Part shown: in pieces, positions 6,715 through 9,791 of the stretch
Position numbering within the stretch: the first letter of the stretch is position 1
How the letters are laid out: each line of letters starts with the position of its first letter
Origin: an uncultured Oscillospiraceae bacterium
GTDB taxonomy: Bacteria > Bacillota_A > Clostridia > Oscillospirales > Oscillospiraceae
Reading direction: 5' to 3'
NCBI GenBank assembly: GCA_944385265.1
Contig: CALWWO010000032.1
Coordinates: 1 to 9,791 of the forward strand
DNA: 9,791 bases
Notes under the pieces: generated by a model
What the model was told of the DNA's origin: nothing
What the model saw: the letters and a program-made list of their open reading frames with translations, nothing else
Database searches by the model: none
Program-made: the position numbers and the translations under genes

Positions 6715-8649
6715 ATGAACAGACCAAATATTTTTCTCACCGATGAAGAATTTTACCTTTTCGGCAAAGGTTCTTACTGCCGTGCGTACAACAAATTCGG
6801 CGCTCATTTTGTCAATATCGACGGGGCGGACGGCGTTTTATTTACTGTTTGGGCTCCCGATACGCGAAGTGTGCGTGTCGTGGGCTCTTTTAATTTTTGG
6901 AACGTCGAAGCTCTGTTTATGGATCATATACGCGACGGCGTTTATTCGCTGTTCGTGCCCGGTCTTTCAGCCGGAGTGCAATATAAATACGCCATTGAAG
7001 CATATGACGGGCGTATCATATACAAGGCGGATCCGTTTGCTTTTTCATCGCAGCTGCGACCGGATACGGCGTCCGTCACGGCAAGCCTCGGCGGCTTTAA
7101 ATGGACCGACGGGCGATGGCTCGGGCGGAGACGCAGGACGGATCACAGAAAAAAGCCGTTAAATATATACGAAGTCCACGCCGGCTCCTGGAAGCGCCCG
7201 CAGGATAAGGAGTTCTACACATATGCAGAGCTTGCCGATCTGCTTGTCCCGTACGTAAAGGACATGGGATATACGCATATCGAGCTGCTCCCGATCGCCG
7301 AGTATCCGTTCGACGGCTCGTGGGGATATCAAATCACAGGCTTTTTCGCGCCGACGAGCAGATACGGAACGCCGCAGGAGCTCATGTATCTTGTAAATAA
7401 ATGCCATGAAGCCGGTATTGGCGTGATACTCGACTGGGTGCCCGGGCATTTCTGCCGCGATGCGCACGGGCTCGGCAGATTTAACGGTCAGCCGCTTTAC
7501 GAGGCGGGCGATCATCAGCAATGGGGCACGTACAAGTTTGATTTTTCAAGACCACAGGTCCGCAGCTTCCTTTTGAGTAACGTCATGTACTGGCTCGACG
7601 TTTATCATATCGACGGCATACGTGTCGACGGCGTATCAAGCATGCTTTACTTAAACTTTGGCGCGGACAACAGGCAAAAGCTTTTAAACGAATTCGGCGG
7701 GGAGGAAAATCTTGACGCTATATCGTTTCTTCGCGAATTCAACGCGCTTATCGGGCAATTTTACCCCGGCGTATTCACTGCGGCTGAGGAGAGCTCCGCT
7801 TGGCCGCTCGTCACCTATCCCCCGTCCGACGGCGGGCTGGGCTTTAATTATAAGTGGAATATGGGCTGGATGAACGATACGCTCAAATATATCTCGATCG
7901 ATTTTGAGGGAAGAAAATACAACCACAATCTGCTCACATTTTCGATGATGTATGCGTTTTCGGAAAATTTCATCCTTCCGTTTTCGCACGATGAAGTCGT
8001 CCACGGCAAAAAATCGCTCATAGGCAGGTGCCCCGGCGATTACAGGCAGCAGTTTGCGGGAGCGCGGCTTTTGCGGCTTCTCCAGATGTGCCATCCGGGC
8101 GCCAAGCTGTCCTTTATGGGAAACGAATTTTCCCAATTTGTCGAATGGCGGTATTACGAAAGTTTAGAGTGGTTTTTACTCGGCTACGACACGCATCGAG
8201 CAAATTCGCTGTTCACAAAGTGCTTAAATAAATTGTTCCTTTCCGAAAAAGCCCTGTATGGAGATAATTTCAGCTGGGGCGGATTTGAATGGATCGACGT
8301 CAACAACAACGAGCAGAGTGTTTTAAGCTTTGCCCGAAAATGCGGAAGCTCCACGCTTATCGCGGTCTTAAATTTCGGCTGCTCGTCATATAAAGATTAT
8401 AGGGTCGGCGTCCCCGTATACGGCGTATATCAGGAGCTTATAAATTCCGACAATAAGAATTTCGGCGGATCAGATCACATAAATACGGGAGATATCGTTG
8501 CCGAAAAAATTCCGATGCATGGGAAGGATTTTTCAGTGCGGTTGAATATCCCGCCTGTGGGAGGAACCGTATTAAAACTTAAAAGGCGCAGAAGCACAGG
8601 TAAAAAAGCTGCCGCCGCCCCGAATGGAGAAAAACATGTTCAAAAATAA
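6715..8649 (+). CDS. glgB: 1,4-alpha-glucan (glycogen) branching enzyme GlgB
   Basis: A 644-residue GH13 enzyme that makes alpha-1,6 branches in glycogen by cutting and transferring alpha-1,4 chains. A CBM48-type module lies near the N terminus (FTVWAPDTRSVRVVGSFNFW), followed by the catalytic barrel and a C-terminal beta domain. The conserved GH13 regions are intact: DWVPGHF at 240, GIRVDG with nucleophile D305, AAEESSAW with acid/base E358, and HDEVVHGK with D426. The 53- and 68-residue spacings match those of E. coli GlgB (D405, E458, D526). It lacks the extra N-terminal domain of enteric GlgB, as in many Firmicutes. Canonical RVDAVSSM reads RVDGVSSM here, a mild change. The tail is lysine/arginine- and alanine-rich. 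It starts 49 nt after rsmE and overlaps glgP by 14 nt; glgC and glgA are not in the window. Confidence 0.97.
   Translation: MNRPNIFLTDEEFYLFGKGSYCRAYNKFGAHFVNIDGADGVLFTVWAPDTRSVRVVGSFNFWNVEALFMDHIRDGVYSLFVPGLSAGVQYKYAIEAYDGRIIYKADPFAFSSQLRPDTASVTASLGGFKWTDGRWLGRRRRTDHRKKPLNIYEVHAGSWKRPQDKEFYTYAELADLLVPYVKDMGYTHIELLPIAEYPFDGSWGYQITGFFAPTSRYGTPQELMYLVNKCHEAGIGVILDWVPGHFCRDAHGLGRFNGQPLYEAGDHQQWGTYKFDFSRPQVRSFLLSNVMYWLDVYHIDGIRVDGVSSMLYLNFGADNRQKLLNEFGGEENLDAISFLREFNALIGQFYPGVFTAAEESSAWPLVTYPPSDGGLGFNYKWNMGWMNDTLKYISIDFEGRKYNHNLLTFSMMYAFSENFILPFSHDEVVHGKKSLIGRCPGDYRQQFAGARLLRLLQMCHPGAKLSFMGNEFSQFVEWRYYESLEWFLLGYDTHRANSLFTKCLNKLFLSEKALYGDNFSWGGFEWIDVNNNEQSVLSFARKCGSSTLIAVLNFGCSSYKDYRVGVPVYGVYQELINSDNKNFGGSDHINTGDIVAEKIPMHGKDFSVRLNIPPVGGTVLKLKRRRSTGKKAAAAPNGEKHVQK
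8626..8629 (+). promoter_or_regulatory. Ribosome binding site for glgP, inside the glgB 3' end
   Basis: GGAG followed by AAAAAC lies 6 nt before the ATG at 8636. The in-frame ATG at 8624 overlaps this site and has only GC-rich sequence upstream, so 8636 is the better start. The arrangement predicts that glgP translation is coupled to glgB. Confidence 0.7.
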
Positions 8650-9781
8650 AGAAGAATTCCTCACAAGGTATCACAATGAAGCCGTCCGCCTTTTTGGAAG
8701 ATCTCCGGAACACTGCGGAAATCTTGAAAAATATGAGGCGCTCGTACGGCTCATATGCGGCATAGCCTCAAATATCCGCACGGAGACGACGCGCCGCTTT
8801 TCTGAAGCCCATAAAAAAGAGGTTTATTATTTCTCAATGGAGTTTCTTATCGGCAGGCTCCTCAAAAACTATCTGCTTAACCTCGGCGCGCTCGATATCG
8901 TGACCGAGGGGCTTCGCGAGTTGGGCACTGAGCTTGACGATATATGCGCCTGCGAAAAAGATCCGGGGCTCGGCAACGGAGGGCTTGGCAGGCTGGCGGC
9001 GTGTTTCCTCGATTCTATGGCGTATATGGATATAAACGCCACAGGTATCGGCATCCGCTTCAGATACGGGCTTTTCCGCCAGCGTATCGAAAACGGATGG
9101 CAGTTTGAAGATCCGGATACGTGGATAGAAGACGGTTTCCCGTGGGAGATACGCATGACGGAGGAATCGGTACCGATAAAATTCGGCGGAAGGGTCGAGC
9201 GCGTATACAAGGACGGTAAAACATCTTTCGTACACCGCGATTACAGCGTTGTACGCGCCGTGCCTTACGACGTTCCGATCATCGGCTACGGAGGAGAAAC
9301 CGTAAATAAATTAAAGCTGTGGCAGGCGGAGTCGTTTCACGAGGATTTTGATCTTGCCGCCTTCAACCGCGGCGAATACGCCCGCGCATACAGCAGCAGA
9401 AGCGAGACTGAGGCGATTTCATGCATACTTTATCCGGACGATACTACCGACGCAGGAAAAGCGCTGCGTCTGAAGCAGGAATACTTTTTCGTCTCAGCCG
9501 GGCTTGTGCATATTTTGAGAAAATACAAGGCAAATTACGGCGACGATAAGTGGGATGAATTTCCCGAGCACGTCAGCATCCACACAAACGATACGCATCC
9601 GGCGCTTGCTGTTCCGGAGCTTATGCGTCTTTTGCTCGACGAAGAAGGGCTTCCGTGGGATGAGGCGTGGGATATCGTGACGCGCTCTGGTTCATACACG
9701 AATCACAGGGTTTTGACGGAGGCGCTTGCAAGATGGCGGATGTCTCTGTTCTCAGAGCTGCTGGCGCGCGATTATATATAG
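8636..9781 (+). CDS. glgP: Glycogen phosphorylase GlgP, N-terminal half ending at an in-frame TAG
   Basis: A GT35 phosphorylase that releases glucose-1-phosphate from glycogen using phosphate and pyridoxal phosphate. From the ATG at 8636 there are 381 residues; the family is about 750-850. Recognisable N-terminal-domain blocks: YYFSMEFLIGRLLKN, DPGLGNGGLGRLAACFLDSMA (GLGNGGLGR at 111-119), a DPDTWIEDGFPWE stretch, and HTNDTHPALAVPELMRLL (H316 onward). The C-terminal domain holding the pyridoxal-phosphate lysine is absent, so this product alone should be inactive. The frame ends ELLARDYI-stop; the next in-frame codons read IEE, which matches the IEE that follows in relatives (…RIYMIIEEI…). This points to a nonsense codon within a longer gene, or an error near the sequence end, rather than a natural C terminus. 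The start overlaps glgB by 14 nt. Confidence 0.9.
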   Translation: MFKNKEEFLTRYHNEAVRLFGRSPEHCGNLEKYEALVRLICGIASNIRTETTRRFSEAHKKEVYYFSMEFLIGRLLKNYLLNLGALDIVTEGLRELGTELDDICACEKDPGLGNGGLGRLAACFLDSMAYMDINATGIGIRFRYGLFRQRIENGWQFEDPDTWIEDGFPWEIRMTEESVPIKFGGRVERVYKDGKTSFVHRDYSVVRAVPYDVPIIGYGGETVNKLKLWQAESFHEDFDLAAFNRGEYARAYSSRSETEAISCILYPDDTTDAGKALRLKQEYFFVSAGLVHILRKYKANYGDDKWDEFPEHVSIHTNDTHPALAVPELMRLLLDEEGLPWDEAWDIVTRSGSYTNHRVLTEALARWRMSLFSELLARDYI

Positions 9782-9791
9782 ATAGAGGAGA

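Noticed and set aside
1..9791. TATATATA-like runs near both ends of the window as terminal repeats
   Set aside because: Both runs sit inside coding sequence as ordinary ATA/TAT codons and share only about eight bases; no longer match extends from them.

Overview
The window (about 50% GC) reads as a piece of chromosome from an anaerobic Firmicute, most likely an uncultured Clostridia/Oscillospiraceae-type gut bacterium. Grounds: Gram-positive-style lipoprotein signal, strong GGAGG-type ribosome binding sites, clostridial-looking SecA, GlgB and GlgP sequences, and a small ferritin-like protein of a kind I associate with that group. This placement is inference from protein character, not from a search. 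Both edges cut or interrupt genes: the left edge lies inside secA and the right edge lies 10 bases after an early stop in glgP.

Left block, plus strand (1-5038): secA (5' partial), pgeF, an orphan family-5 solute-binding lipoprotein and cdd, with gaps of 32, 5 and 19 nt, so probably one transcript. It combines protein export (SecA), a peptidoglycan-editing/purine-nucleoside enzyme (PgeF), solute capture at the membrane (the lipoprotein) and pyrimidine nucleoside salvage (Cdd).

Middle (5039-5924): cdd converges on a minus-strand gene for a ferritin-like four-helix protein. The 301-bp convergent gap has no gene but holds a decayed repeat array with roughly 31-bp spacing and a 14-bp perfect palindrome. 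The ferritin-like protein appears to have lost the E-x-x-H metal-ligand motif in both halves of its bundle, which is the most unusual protein-level observation here.

Right block, plus strand (5925-9781): rsmE (16S rRNA m3U1498 methyltransferase), glgB (glycogen branching enzyme) and glgP (glycogen phosphorylase). glgB and glgP overlap by 14 nt and should be co-translated, pairing glycogen branching with glycogen breakdown. glgP stops at an in-frame TAG after 381 codons, about half the family length and before the cofactor-binding C-terminal domain.

Overall this is mostly housekeeping sequence. I see no phage, transposon, CRISPR, toxin-antitoxin or defence system. The points worth a second look are the degenerate ferritin-like protein, the convergent-gap repeats and the glgP amber codon.
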